DNA of 64,000 bases from an uncultured Clostridia bacterium (GTDB lineage: Bacteria; Bacillota; Clostridia; Christensenellales; UBA1242), in NCBI GenBank assembly GCA_944360075.1, contig CALVTE010000004.1, positions 1-64,000 of the forward strand, written 5' to 3'. The notes beneath the pieces are model-generated. The model was not told the DNA's origin. It saw only the letters and a program-made list of their open reading frames with translations, and did no database searches. Below are positions 27,353-36,297 of the stretch, in pieces. Position 1 is the first letter of the stretch. Every line of letters begins with the position of its first letter. Both the position numbers and the translations under genes were made by a program.

Positions 27353-27547
27353 TTATAAAACAGTCATTAAAGTAAACATAACCACGGCCGCAACAAAGCA
27401 TAGCACTGCCAAAGCAGAAAACAAGATTTTTTTGCCTTTTTGCTTGTCTTTTTGCTTTTCTTGCTTGGCAACATCTTCTTCTTTTTGAGAAGAAAGATTG
27501 TTTTGCTTGTTTACATTTGGTGGTGGAACTGGCGGAACAAATGGCAT
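27353..27547 (-). CDS. Small tail-anchored membrane protein
   Basis: 64 residues starting at ATG 27547, seven bases after AAAGGAG. It has a proline-rich start (MPFVPPVPPP), a Lys/Gln/Glu-rich middle and one C-terminal membrane helix (about residues 42-62). No known family. It sits 44 bases after the gene before it, in the same operon-like run. Confidence 0.6.
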   Translation of the reverse strand: MPFVPPVPPPNVNKQNNLSSQKEEDVAKQEKQKDKQKGKKILFSALAVLCFVAAVVMFTLMTVL

Positions 27548-27591
27548 AAGCAACTCCTTTAGGTTATTATAACCAAACAGGCTGAATTTTG

Positions 27592-28185
27592 TCAATCGTT
27601 TTGCACAAATTGCCAGTCCCAAATCGTTTGACTGTCAAGAGTGCTATCAAGTGTTTCAAAAACAAAGGATAAAATATATTTTTTCCAGCTGACAGGCTGA
27701 AAATTTTCTCCGCCAACTATAATATGTGAGCAAAAGTTTACCTTCTCGTTTGGCTTGATAAGGTCATTATAGTAAAAATATCCATCTTCGTTTTTGACCC
27801 AGTTGCTGTTTTCAACAACGTCAACTTCCAGCATTTGATTTTGGCAGGTGTAAACAAAAACTTTGGCTCGCAAATATAGCAAAGACTGATCTTCGGCATT
27901 TTTGACGGCAACCACTTGCGGCAGCCTTTCGCCCGGCAAAAAACCACCAGAAAAATTTAGAGAAACACTTATCGCCTGATTTTTGTTTAGTCCACACTCA
28001 ATGTTCTGCCCCAAAACCAAATCGGTGGTAAAGGCGTTTTCAGTTTTGAAAAAAAAGCCGCTTTTGCCAAGAAAAACACTCAGCACCAGCAGCAGCGCAA
28101 GCCCAACACAAGCAAAAAGCCAACCAAAATTTGATTTGTCAATTTTCATACAAATATTTTGGTCGGCTTGAAGGTTTTTATTCAT
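27592..28185 (-). CDS. Signal-anchored protein resembling TasA/camelysin-type proteins
   Basis: 197 residues, one N-terminal membrane helix (about 22-42), then a beta-rich domain. The segment YLRAKVFVYT, followed by a Trp-containing stretch, DGYFYYNDLIKPNE and a beta hairpin, resembles the YVRVKV...DGYYYY...LKPGE layout of SipW-dependent TasA/camelysin-like surface proteins. The similarity is judged by eye. No SipW-type peptidase gene is adjacent. The gene starts 15 bases after the flippase gene. Confidence 0.5.
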   Translation of the reverse strand: MNKNLQADQNICMKIDKSNFGWLFACVGLALLLVLSVFLGKSGFFFKTENAFTTDLVLGQNIECGLNKNQAISVSLNFSGGFLPGERLPQVVAVKNAEDQSLLYLRAKVFVYTCQNQMLEVDVVENSNWVKNEDGYFYYNDLIKPNEKVNFCSHIIVGGENFQPVSWKKYILSFVFETLDSTLDSQTIWDWQFVQND

Positions 28186-28200
28186 TTCAGCACAAACAAA

Positions 28201-29691
28201 TCACACCTTTTTTCTTCTGCGTGAGCGAGCCATGCGGAAGTTGTCGATTTGAATTTGTTTGAACTGATTGCTCTCTTCAATCAAATTTTGTCGGCAAACA
28301 TTCCAGCGATACTTTCTGTTGCCATAGCTGACATCGTAAGAGAGAATGAAAATGCCAAGCAGCAGATAAACATAATAGGAGAAGAATCTCCAGCCAAGCA
28401 GCACCCAAACCAGAATGTCGCCTTGTCCCACAATAGAGCCAAATGCTGCTGCAAAGGAAATTTCGTTCATGCCCGTTCCGCCAGGCAAAGGGAAGAAGGA
28501 AGAAGCCATATCAACCAAGTTGCACATCACAAAAATTGGAATAAACATTTCCCCTTCTATGCCTCCGTTGAAAAAGTAAATGATAAAAAATGGAATCGAA
28601 TAGTGGAAAAGCATTTTGACAATACTCATCCCCACAAGAAACAAAAAGTCTTTTGGGCTTTTGGCATACTGCTGCATAACATCTTGAAAATCGCTGATAT
28701 ATTTGGTGATTTTTTCATATTGTTTGTCATAATTTTTGACAATTTTCATTTTGTAAAGCATTCTTAAAACCTTTACAACCAGCTTTTTACCCACCGTTTT
28801 GCAAACGCTCAAAAAAACAGCAACAATCAGCACCACCGAGCCAAGAACAAAGCCAATGATACTTGTTGTCATAACAAAAACGTTCATATTCATAACCGCA
28901 ATGCTGTAAATAAGGCAGACCAAGCTGAGAATAAACCAAGCAATTTGCCCAAAAATATACTTGCCAAACGGGATAGAAAGCGAGGTGTGCATTGGCAGTC
29001 CGTGAGATTTGGAATAGGCTATTTGAAAAGGCTGCCCGCCTGTTGCCATTGGAGTGACGTTGTCATAATACCTTCCAATAAAGGTCAACTTGAAAGAAAA
29101 GCCAAGAGCCCACCTGTTTGTTGAAATCTTCATAAGATAGCCCATTATCAAAGTTTCGGCAAACAGCAGTGCGCAAAACAAAGCCACAATCACCAAGAGA
29201 GCAGTCCAAGAAACTCTCAAGCCTGAAAGAGGCGCAAATTCTTCTTTTGTCAGTTGATAAGCCAAGATGCCGGCAACGATGGCAATGTTAAGAAAAAAGA
29301 AGAAAAGATTTTTCAGTTTGCTTTTTTTGCTGCTTTTTTTTGAAACAGATTTTTCGGCCTGTGCAAGTTTTTCCTTTTGCTCCTCTTCGCTCATCGGTTT
29401 TGCAAAAGCTTTTTCAGCCTTTATTCTGAGTTGTTGAAAACTAAGTTTTCTTTTTATCACACTGAACAAATTTTCTTTTGTTTTTTTCTTTTCATGTTTT
29501 TGGCTTTTAAAAAGCGCTTTTGACTTGTCTGCTGGATAAAAAGCCTTGCCTTTTAAATCTGACAAATCATTTTCATCATCAATGCAAGCCGTCTCAGCCT
29601 TTGCTTGTTGAGCGACTTTGTTTTGCGTGGTTCCATCAATTGAAAGCTGCAATGCCTTTGTTTGGTTTTGCAGATCATCAGATTTTTGCAT
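28201..29691 (-). CDS. Flippase-like membrane protein (UPF0104/LPG synthase TM region)
   Basis: 496 residues. A charged cytoplasmic N-terminal region of about 130 residues is followed by 7-8 membrane helices of the lysylphosphatidylglycerol synthase transmembrane family, including the GGQPFQIAY and PLPGGTGMNE motifs typical of these proteins. The synthase domain of MprF is absent, so it probably moves a lipid across the membrane rather than making one. There is no ribosome binding site before the ATG; the promoter lies immediately upstream. Confidence 0.85.
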   Translation of the reverse strand: MQKSDDLQNQTKALQLSIDGTTQNKVAQQAKAETACIDDENDLSDLKGKAFYPADKSKALFKSQKHEKKKTKENLFSVIKRKLSFQQLRIKAEKAFAKPMSEEEQKEKLAQAEKSVSKKSSKKSKLKNLFFFFLNIAIVAGILAYQLTKEEFAPLSGLRVSWTALLVIVALFCALLFAETLIMGYLMKISTNRWALGFSFKLTFIGRYYDNVTPMATGGQPFQIAYSKSHGLPMHTSLSIPFGKYIFGQIAWFILSLVCLIYSIAVMNMNVFVMTTSIIGFVLGSVVLIVAVFLSVCKTVGKKLVVKVLRMLYKMKIVKNYDKQYEKITKYISDFQDVMQQYAKSPKDFLFLVGMSIVKMLFHYSIPFFIIYFFNGGIEGEMFIPIFVMCNLVDMASSFFPLPGGTGMNEISFAAAFGSIVGQGDILVWVLLGWRFFSYYVYLLLGIFILSYDVSYGNRKYRWNVCRQNLIEESNQFKQIQIDNFRMARSRRRKKV

Positions 29692-29726
29692 AAGACTAGT
29701 TTAACAAATAAAAATGCCCTTGTCAA
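29692..29726 (-). promoter_or_regulatory. Flippase gene promoter giving a leaderless mRNA
   Basis: TTGACA (29721-29726), 17-base spacer, TAAACT (29698-29703) with a TGT extension, then exactly 6 bases to the ATG. The -35 box lies in the arm of the upstream gene's terminator. Confidence 0.75.
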
Positions 29727-29742
29727 CTTAACAAGAACATTT
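29712..29742 (-). terminator. Terminator of the PrsA-like gene
   Basis: A 12-bp stem (29712-29723 with 29731-29742, two G-U pairs) followed by a T-rich run on the minus strand. Its downstream arm overlaps the next gene's promoter. Confidence 0.7.
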
Positions 29743-29764
29743 TATTGTGATAGTTTTATTTTAT

Positions 29765-31558
29765 TTAAAACAAATCAGAGTAGCGGTCTATAAAATGTTT
29801 TATAGAATATTGCCCGCGCAATTTTTCAATGTCAAGCGATTGCTGGTTAGTGCTTTCTTCTTGATAAATTTCGTCATAAAGCACATCGAAGTAAGTTTTG
29901 TTAACAAGTGGATTTACTCTTGTGTGATAAAGTGTGTAAATCGCACTATCTGGGTTGTTTTCGTCACCTTCTGCATAGCTCAAAGCAAAATTTTCATCAG
30001 CCGTTGTCAAAAGTTTTGCGATATTTTCATTTTGTGCAGGGCCTGTGTAAATAATGATGTGCAAGCCATAATTCGATCTTACATAATTTGGTGACACATC
30101 ACCAAACTTCCCCTGTCCATTGTTGTAAAGAGCAATAGCTGCATCTTCAAATGATTGAACGAAGCTTGACACGCCTTCTCCATTTGAATCAACACCAACA
30201 ACATAACAAGATTCAGCATTAAACATACCTTCATCTTCATTATACATATAGATGTATTCATTTATAAGGTCGGCTTTGCTGTAAAGCCTGGTCTCGTTTG
30301 AAAGTTGATCTTTTATGTTTTGCAAAAGTTCACTTTGGGTCAAATTAGACTTAACTTCTTTGTAAACATTGCCCCCTTCTTCTTTTTGTCTGACAACAGG
30401 TTTAAGCTGATTGTAAAGTGCTGTCAAATCATTTTCAAAATAAGTTCTTGAATAGCTGCCATCATAGCTTACATCACTATTCACAAGTTCTTCAGGTGGC
30501 TCGCCTTCGTCAGGAGATTGACCATAAAATCTTTCATAAATTTCGTTGTATTTCTCCTGTTGCGTTTCATCAAACATAATCAAAATGTTTGCAACAGTGA
30601 AGTATTTTGTGTCTTCTTCACCATTTTTGTAGTAATAAACACCTGCTGCATTGCTTTGAATGGTGCTGTCGTATTCTGAACTGTTTTCAACTTTGTATTG
30701 AACAAAATCTCTTCGCACTTTGCTTGAGTATAGAGACAAAATATCGCTGAAAGTTACGTAAGAAGCTTCGTCATAATTTTCAAACTGCTCTGAGTAGACT
30801 GTTGACATATAGCCTTCATAAGCCAATTTGCACAGTCTGTCAATTTCTCTTTCAAAAAGGCTGACTGTGTCAGTTGAAAGGTTGAGTCCCTGCTCTGATG
30901 AGATAAGCGCTTGCTTATAGTCTTCAAAAGCCTCTCTGTAATCATCGCCGCCGTCAATCACACAGCCAACAAGGTTTTGATAAATCAGTTTTTTGTCTTC
31001 TTGGCTTGAATAGTCATGAGCCTTGCTTTCGTCATAGTCATAGTCGTCAAGCACTTTTGTAGGCACATTTTCTCGAACAATTTGTCCGTTTTCAATTTTG
31101 GCAGTTTTTTGGTAGCCTTCAAAAGAAACATCTTCGGATGTTGGTGCTGACTCTTCTCCAACAATTTCTTGATAGTAGCCATCAAAATTGTTTAGAATGG
31201 AATCCATCGCCTGCTGCCAGATGTAAGACTTCTCTTTTTTGGTCAGCCCCCCTCTTTCTTGCACAATTTTTTCGCCTTCAATAATGCTTATTTTGTTGTT
31301 TTCAATCAAAGTCAGTGACATGTTGTAAGCTTCTTCGGTTGTGTAGCCATAATACTGCTCATAAGTCGAGCCGTAGCTCAGATACATTTCAATCAATTCT
31401 TTCTTTGTGATTTCAACAACTTTGTCATCTTTTTCAAGCGTTGCAACAATGGTGTTGTAATAAAGCTCTGTGTTTTGTGTGAACAAAGTGCAGCCTGTCA
31501 AAATTGACATGCTGAAAAGAGTGAAACATAACAGTATTCCTAAAAATTTTTTATTCAT
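29765..31558 (-). CDS. PrsA/SurA-like lipoprotein
   Basis: 597 residues. The lipobox ILTGC places the lipidated residue at Cys23. The next 70 residues (VVEITKKELIEMYLSYG and following) match the helical SurA/PrsA N-terminal pattern. Near residue 500 the phrase NYGLHIIIYTG resembles the GYHIIKL strand that ends a parvulin-type rotamase domain, though that domain looks divergent. Such proteins help fold exported proteins outside the membrane. Lying directly after mfd is a common arrangement in Clostridia. The ATG follows a GGAG site. Confidence 0.75.
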   Translation of the reverse strand: MNKKFLGILLCFTLFSMSILTGCTLFTQNTELYYNTIVATLEKDDKVVEITKKELIEMYLSYGSTYEQYYGYTTEEAYNMSLTLIENNKISIIEGEKIVQERGGLTKKEKSYIWQQAMDSILNNFDGYYQEIVGEESAPTSEDVSFEGYQKTAKIENGQIVRENVPTKVLDDYDYDESKAHDYSSQEDKKLIYQNLVGCVIDGGDDYREAFEDYKQALISSEQGLNLSTDTVSLFEREIDRLCKLAYEGYMSTVYSEQFENYDEASYVTFSDILSLYSSKVRRDFVQYKVENSSEYDSTIQSNAAGVYYYKNGEEDTKYFTVANILIMFDETQQEKYNEIYERFYGQSPDEGEPPEELVNSDVSYDGSYSRTYFENDLTALYNQLKPVVRQKEEGGNVYKEVKSNLTQSELLQNIKDQLSNETRLYSKADLINEYIYMYNEDEGMFNAESCYVVGVDSNGEGVSSFVQSFEDAAIALYNNGQGKFGDVSPNYVRSNYGLHIIIYTGPAQNENIAKLLTTADENFALSYAEGDENNPDSAIYTLYHTRVNPLVNKTYFDVLYDEIYQEESTNQQSLDIEKLRGQYSIKHFIDRYSDLF

Positions 31559-31611
31559 ATATACTCCATAGCAAGCAGATAAATTTACTTAATCCAAAAG
31601 TTACACCTTAA

Positions 31612-31641
31612 AGTTTAGCACATTTGCCACCAAAATTTCAA
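31612..31641 (-). promoter_or_regulatory. Promoter of the PrsA-like gene
   Basis: TTGAAA (31636-31641), 18-base spacer, TAAACT (31612-31617) with a TGC extension. Confidence 0.55.
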
Positions 31642-31686
31642 GCAAATTTGTGTATCTTTTTTAAATTATTGCATTTGCAAAGGTTT

Positions 31687-34600
31687 TTAATCAATTTTTG
31701 TGGCTTCAATCAAAAAATCCAACATTTTTTCAAGTTTTTTTGCCACGCTCAGGGCAAAATTGAAAGAAATTTTAAGGCAAGAACCATAGACGAGTTTGCC
31801 GCCAAAAGTCTCCATTTTTTCAGCCAAAGGCCGATCGACAATTTGCTCTTGCTTTTTAAGATAGATTTCGCTGACTGCATTGTTGATTTTGATTTTTTCA
31901 ATCATAAACCGTCCTGCCAAATTGCGCAAATATGCCAAATTGCAAAGGTTGACAATTTCTTGAGGCACAGCACCAAAACCATCTTGCAAACTTTCAATAA
32001 CATTTTGCTTATCGCTTTGGCTTTCAATTTCGCTTATACGGGTGTAGTAAACAATGCGCTCTTGGCTGGAAGAGATATAGTTTTGGTCGATAAATGCATC
32101 AATAGCCACTTCAAGCTTAACATCGTTTTTGCCTTCAACTTTTTCGCCTTTAAGATTTTTGACCTCTTCATCCAAGATTTTCACATACATATCATAGCCC
32201 ACTTTTGCAATATGGCCATGTTGCTGCTTGCCAAAAATGTTTCCCGCCCCACGAATTTCAAGGTCTCGCATGGCAATTTTAAAACCACTTCCAAGGGTTG
32301 AAAACTCTTTCAAGGCTTCTAGCCTTTTGATTGACTGTTCTGTCAAAACTTTGTCTTTTGCATAGGTCAGATAGGCATAGCTGAGTTTGTCACTTCGGCC
32401 AATTCGACCGCGCAACTGATAAAGAGTGCTAAGCCCCAGCCTGTCGGCATCCACAACCACCATGGTGTTTGCTTTTGCAAGGTCAACGCCATTTTCAATC
32501 AAAGTGGTTGAAACAAGAATGTCATATTTGCCAGCATAAAGATTTTCAATCACCTTTTCAAGATGAGCTTCTTGCATTTGCCCATGAGCAAACCCGATTT
32601 TGCACTCCGAAAGCATGGCTGCGATGTGAGATGCGAAAGCGTCAATATTCTCCACTCGGTTGTAAATTACAAACGAAATTCCACCCCTTGCTTTTTCTCG
32701 CAGCAAAACGTCTTTAAGCAGTTGGTCGTCAAAGCCTGTCACATAGGTTTGAATTGGCAGTCTGTCTTTTGGCGGAGTTTCAATCACCGAAATGTCTCGA
32801 ATGCCTGAAAGCGACATATTGAGCGTTCTTGGAATAGGAGTTGCTGAAAGAGTCAAAACATCCACCAAGGTGAAGTTGTTTTTGATTTTTTCTTTATGTT
32901 CAACTCCAAAGCGCTGCTCTTCATCCAGCACCAAAAGCCCCAGCCGCTTGAAAGAAACATCGTTTGACAGCAACCTGTGAGTGCCAATCAAAACATCAAT
33001 CTTGCCATCTTTGACATCTTGCAAAATTTGCTTTACTTCTCTTGCAGATTTAAACCTGTTGACAACCTGCACTTTGACGCCAAAACCTTCAAACCTTTTT
33101 GAAAGCGTTTCAAAATGCTGTTGCGACAAGATTGTTGTTGGGCAAAGAAGGGCGGCCTGAAAACCATTATATACACACTTGAAAATTGCCCTCATGGCAA
33201 CTTCGGTTTTGCCAAAGCCAACATCGCCGCAAACAAGCCTGTCCATAACTTTTCCGTTTTCCATGTCGCCGTCAATATCCAAAATTGCTTTTTCTTGGTC
33301 GGCTGAAAGTTGATAGGCAAAGGCATCAGCAAACTGTTTTTCCAAAAATTCGTCTCTTTCAAACTTAATCCCCTTTTTCTGCTGCCTTTCTTTATAAATT
33401 TTGGCAAGAGAAAAGGCCATTTCTTTAACGCTTGAGCGCACCCTTTCTTTAAGCCTTGCAAATTCAGCGCCGCCAAGAGAAGAAAGTTTTGGGCTTTGCT
33501 CTGCGCCAACATATGCTGAAAGAGTGTTTGCCTCTTCGCTAGGCAGATATAAAATTCCGCCATTTTTGTATTCAATCACAAAATAGTCTTTTTCAACATC
33601 GGCAATTTTCAACCTTTCAATCTTTATGCACTTGCCTATGCCATGAAAACTGTGAACAACAAAGTCGCCCAGCTTTGGCAGATAGAAAACTGAATGCTTT
33701 GATTTTGAAAAATTGGTGGTGGAATGCTTGAAAAGACTGTCAGAGCCTATGCAGACAATTTTGCTTTCAAGAAAAGAAATTTGATAAGGAAAATCAAGCT
33801 TGGAAATATACAAACCAGCCGCAAAGTCATCTTTTGCATCAAAATCTTGCCAAGAAAGCATATTTTCAGTGCAAAAATCCTGCAATTTTTGTTTGTATCT
33901 TTCATCTCCAGCAAAAAGGACGATTTTCATCCCCATCTTTTTGAAAGCCAAAATATCATTTTTCAAAGCCAAAAAATCGGTCAAATAATTTCTGGAAGGC
34001 AAAGATGAAATTCTATGCTGAGTAGAAACATCGTCAAGGCTGTCAAAAACCACCTTGCTTTTTTGATAAAGCTGGTCAAAAGTGACGTAATTTTTTGGGT
34101 CAAAATACGACAAAACCTGATAACTCTGCATCAGAAGATTGATTTCTTTTTCATAGTTCAGACTTTGGTCCAAAAAAACATTTTCGCTCAAATCTGCAAT
34201 GCAATCTTCCCCCTTAGCCAAAACGCAAGGACTTATTGCAACTTTTTCGATATTTTTGATGTTTTTCATGCCTTCAAGGTCAAAAAAATGTATTTTTTCC
34301 ACCAAATCATCAAAAAACTCAATTCTTACAGGGTTTTCTTCAGTGATTGGAAAAATATCGAGAATATCACCCCTTAAAGCAAACTGCCCTTTTTGCGAAA
34401 CAAGTTCTTCTCGTTGATAACCAAGGCTGGCAAGGTTTTGCGTCAGTTTGACCAAATCCAAACTTTGATTGCAGGCAATCTCAAAAGGCTTTAGTGCATT
34501 TTTGTCAAATTTGACCATTGCCGAGCAAGGCAAAACAATAAGATAGTCAAGCCTTCCGCTCAAAAATTTGCAAACATTTTCAACAAAAGGCTGCATATTA

Positions 34601-34821
34601 GCCTCGCCTTCTTCTCGGTCTACTGCAGAAGAAACAATTTCGGCAGTTTTGCCCATCAAAACAAGAGCCCTGCGCAATTTTCCTGCGCTTGCAAAATTGT
34701 CAGACAAAAAAATTGATGGGCCTTGAAGCAAAGCTAAAATTGCCTTTTCTCCATCGCCACCACCAGAAATTTTTTTGCAGTTTAGCAAAGACTTTACGTC
34801 TTTAAAAAAATTTTCTAGCAT
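31687..34821 (-). CDS. mfd: Transcription-repair coupling factor
   Basis: Removes RNA polymerase stalled at DNA lesions and recruits UvrA. 1,044 residues, somewhat short of the usual 1,150. In order: UvrB-like N-terminal region, RNA-polymerase-interaction domain (about residues 380-445, GIGKCIKIERL), and a RecG-like helicase core with GDVGFGKTE near 528-536 and the DEEQRFG box near 629. It overlaps the end of pth by 7 bases, so translation of the two is probably coupled. Confidence 0.97.
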   Translation of the reverse strand: MLENFFKDVKSLLNCKKISGGGDGEKAILALLQGPSIFLSDNFASAGKLRRALVLMGKTAEIVSSAVDREEGEANMQPFVENVCKFLSGRLDYLIVLPCSAMVKFDKNALKPFEIACNQSLDLVKLTQNLASLGYQREELVSQKGQFALRGDILDIFPITEENPVRIEFFDDLVEKIHFFDLEGMKNIKNIEKVAISPCVLAKGEDCIADLSENVFLDQSLNYEKEINLLMQSYQVLSYFDPKNYVTFDQLYQKSKVVFDSLDDVSTQHRISSLPSRNYLTDFLALKNDILAFKKMGMKIVLFAGDERYKQKLQDFCTENMLSWQDFDAKDDFAAGLYISKLDFPYQISFLESKIVCIGSDSLFKHSTTNFSKSKHSVFYLPKLGDFVVHSFHGIGKCIKIERLKIADVEKDYFVIEYKNGGILYLPSEEANTLSAYVGAEQSPKLSSLGGAEFARLKERVRSSVKEMAFSLAKIYKERQQKKGIKFERDEFLEKQFADAFAYQLSADQEKAILDIDGDMENGKVMDRLVCGDVGFGKTEVAMRAIFKCVYNGFQAALLCPTTILSQQHFETLSKRFEGFGVKVQVVNRFKSAREVKQILQDVKDGKIDVLIGTHRLLSNDVSFKRLGLLVLDEEQRFGVEHKEKIKNNFTLVDVLTLSATPIPRTLNMSLSGIRDISVIETPPKDRLPIQTYVTGFDDQLLKDVLLREKARGGISFVIYNRVENIDAFASHIAAMLSECKIGFAHGQMQEAHLEKVIENLYAGKYDILVSTTLIENGVDLAKANTMVVVDADRLGLSTLYQLRGRIGRSDKLSYAYLTYAKDKVLTEQSIKRLEALKEFSTLGSGFKIAMRDLEIRGAGNIFGKQQHGHIAKVGYDMYVKILDEEVKNLKGEKVEGKNDVKLEVAIDAFIDQNYISSSQERIVYYTRISEIESQSDKQNVIESLQDGFGAVPQEIVNLCNLAYLRNLAGRFMIEKIKINNAVSEIYLKKQEQIVDRPLAEKMETFGGKLVYGSCLKISFNFALSVAKKLEKMLDFLIEATKID

Positions 34822-35321
34822 ATTTTCTCCAGCACCATCTCTGCCGCTTTTTCAATAATATCATCAAACAACTGCTTGTCTTTGATTTTTGAAAGCACAA
34901 AATCAGCAAGAGGCAAACTTTCATCTCGGCCAATACCCACCTTTATGCGAGCAAAATCTTGCCCGATAAAAGAAACGATTGACCTTAAGCCATTGTGCGT
35001 GCCAGCACTGCCATGCTCGCGATAGCGGATGGTGCCTTGCGGCAAGTCAATATCGTCAACCACCACAAAAAATTTGCCGTCGTGATAACGTTTTTTCAAA
35101 AGTGCCAAGGCCTGTCCACTGTTGTTCATGTATGTGGTTGGTTTTGCAAGAATGATATTCTGCCCCTTGTATGAGGCCTTTGCCACCATACATTTGTCTT
35201 TTGACAGCGAAAAGCTTGTCGACAAAATTTGAGCCAATTTGTCAACTACCATAAATCCAATATTGTGATAGGTGTTTTGATATTCGCTTCCTATATTTCC
35301 AAGACCAACAATAACAATCAT
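34815..35321 (-). CDS. pth: Peptidyl-tRNA hydrolase
   Basis: Frees tRNA from peptidyl-tRNAs released by stalled ribosomes. 168 residues. The catalytic histidine lies in TYHNIGF near residue 20 (usually TRHNxGF), and the substrate-binding asparagine segment YMNNSG and the GSAGTHNGLRS motif are present. The start overlaps the stop of the GlmU-like gene as ATGA. Confidence 0.95.
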   Translation of the reverse strand: MIVIVGLGNIGSEYQNTYHNIGFMVVDKLAQILSTSFSLSKDKCMVAKASYKGQNIILAKPTTYMNNSGQALALLKKRYHDGKFFVVVDDIDLPQGTIRYREHGSAGTHNGLRSIVSFIGQDFARIKVGIGRDESLPLADFVLSKIKDKQLFDDIIEKAAEMVLEKIC

Positions 35322-36160
35322 ACTGACATATTCTCGATTTTTGTGTAAGCACAGACAATTTTTCCGTCAGAAATTTTGCTTTTTTCAATATATGAATTTT
35401 CAATCAGGCAGTTTTTGCCAATGATGCTGTCCTTTATCAGCGCGTCTTTCAGAACCGTTCCACTGCAAATCACACTTTGGCCTTCAACGCGGCTGTTTCC
35501 ATAGATAGCAACCCCCGCTTCGATTTCCGCATCGGCATCAATGCAAGCGGCCTCGTCAAAAATCATAACGCCGTTTTTGACATGGTAGTTTTGAATTTTT
35601 TTCTTGAGCTCTCGATAGCAACAAACAAGCATCTTTCCGTTGTCAACAGGCTCAAGGGCAAGGGTGGAGAATTTTGAATTTGGGCTTTGAGCAAACTCGG
35701 TCAAGCTTTTCAAATAATCCACTCTGAAAACTTCGCCGCGCAAAAGTTTGAGCGCGTTGTAACCTTTGACTGCAAAATAATTTAAAATTTCGTTGAACAA
35801 TGTTTTGTCAAGCAGCGGTGTGTCGCTATAAAAAACCGCCATGATTTTTTTGTCTGTTTGAATGGTTTTAAGCCTTTCAAGCATGTTTTGCTCTTGTTCA
35901 ATCACAATCGTTTGGCAATGATTGCCTGCCATCAAAACCCACTCGAGCATGCTTTTGCCAAGCAGTTTGAAGTCGGGCAAATTTTTGATAAACTGCTCAT
36001 GCTTTGCCTTGACCAGCACAAAAAGCACTTCTTCGGCAATCCAGTCAATATTTTTTTGACTCACCAAAGAAAGAGTTGAACTTTCTTCTTCCATTTCAAT
36101 CTGCTCAAAATCAAAGGCTATTTGATTTTTTGAAATTTCGTTATCAATTTGCGTTTCCAT
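35318..36160 (-). CDS. Shortened, probably non-catalytic GlmU-like protein
   Basis: 280 residues against about 450 for GlmU. Position upstream of pth-mfd matches Bacillus glmU (gcaD). The N-terminal nucleotidyltransferase region keeps LGKSMLEWVL and YSDTPLLDK but lacks the LAAGxGTRM nucleotide-binding loop. The C-terminal part is a short left-handed beta-helix with hexapeptide repeats (residues about 200-275), and the acetyltransferase active-site region is missing. It may be a scaffold or regulator, or act with another enzyme. There is no ribosome binding site; the promoter ends 6 bases before the ATG. Confidence 0.7.
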   Translation of the reverse strand: METQIDNEISKNQIAFDFEQIEMEEESSTLSLVSQKNIDWIAEEVLFVLVKAKHEQFIKNLPDFKLLGKSMLEWVLMAGNHCQTIVIEQEQNMLERLKTIQTDKKIMAVFYSDTPLLDKTLFNEILNYFAVKGYNALKLLRGEVFRVDYLKSLTEFAQSPNSKFSTLALEPVDNGKMLVCCYRELKKKIQNYHVKNGVMIFDEAACIDADAEIEAGVAIYGNSRVEGQSVICSGTVLKDALIKDSIIGKNCLIENSYIEKSKISDGKIVCAYTKIENMSV

Positions 36161-36195
36161 GATTTTAGTATAAATTTTAGCGCTGTTTTTGTCAA
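36161..36195 (-). promoter_or_regulatory. Promoter of the GlmU-like/pth/mfd operon, giving a leaderless mRNA
   Basis: Perfect TTGACA (36190-36195), 17-base spacer, TATACT (36167-36172), then exactly 6 bases to the ATG at 36160. Confidence 0.85.
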
Positions 36196-36297
36196 CTTTT
36201 TTTGTGGGAAGAAAAAATAAAAAAAGATTAAAAAGTTTTTTAAAATGTTTTTAATAATCTTTTTTTTGTGTTAAAATATACCCAAAAGGAGCTCAAG

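Noticed and set aside
36268..36297. Upstream start for the surface protein
   Set aside because: The codon at 36268 has no ribosome binding site and would add residues before the signal peptide; the ATG at 36298 has AAAGGAG.
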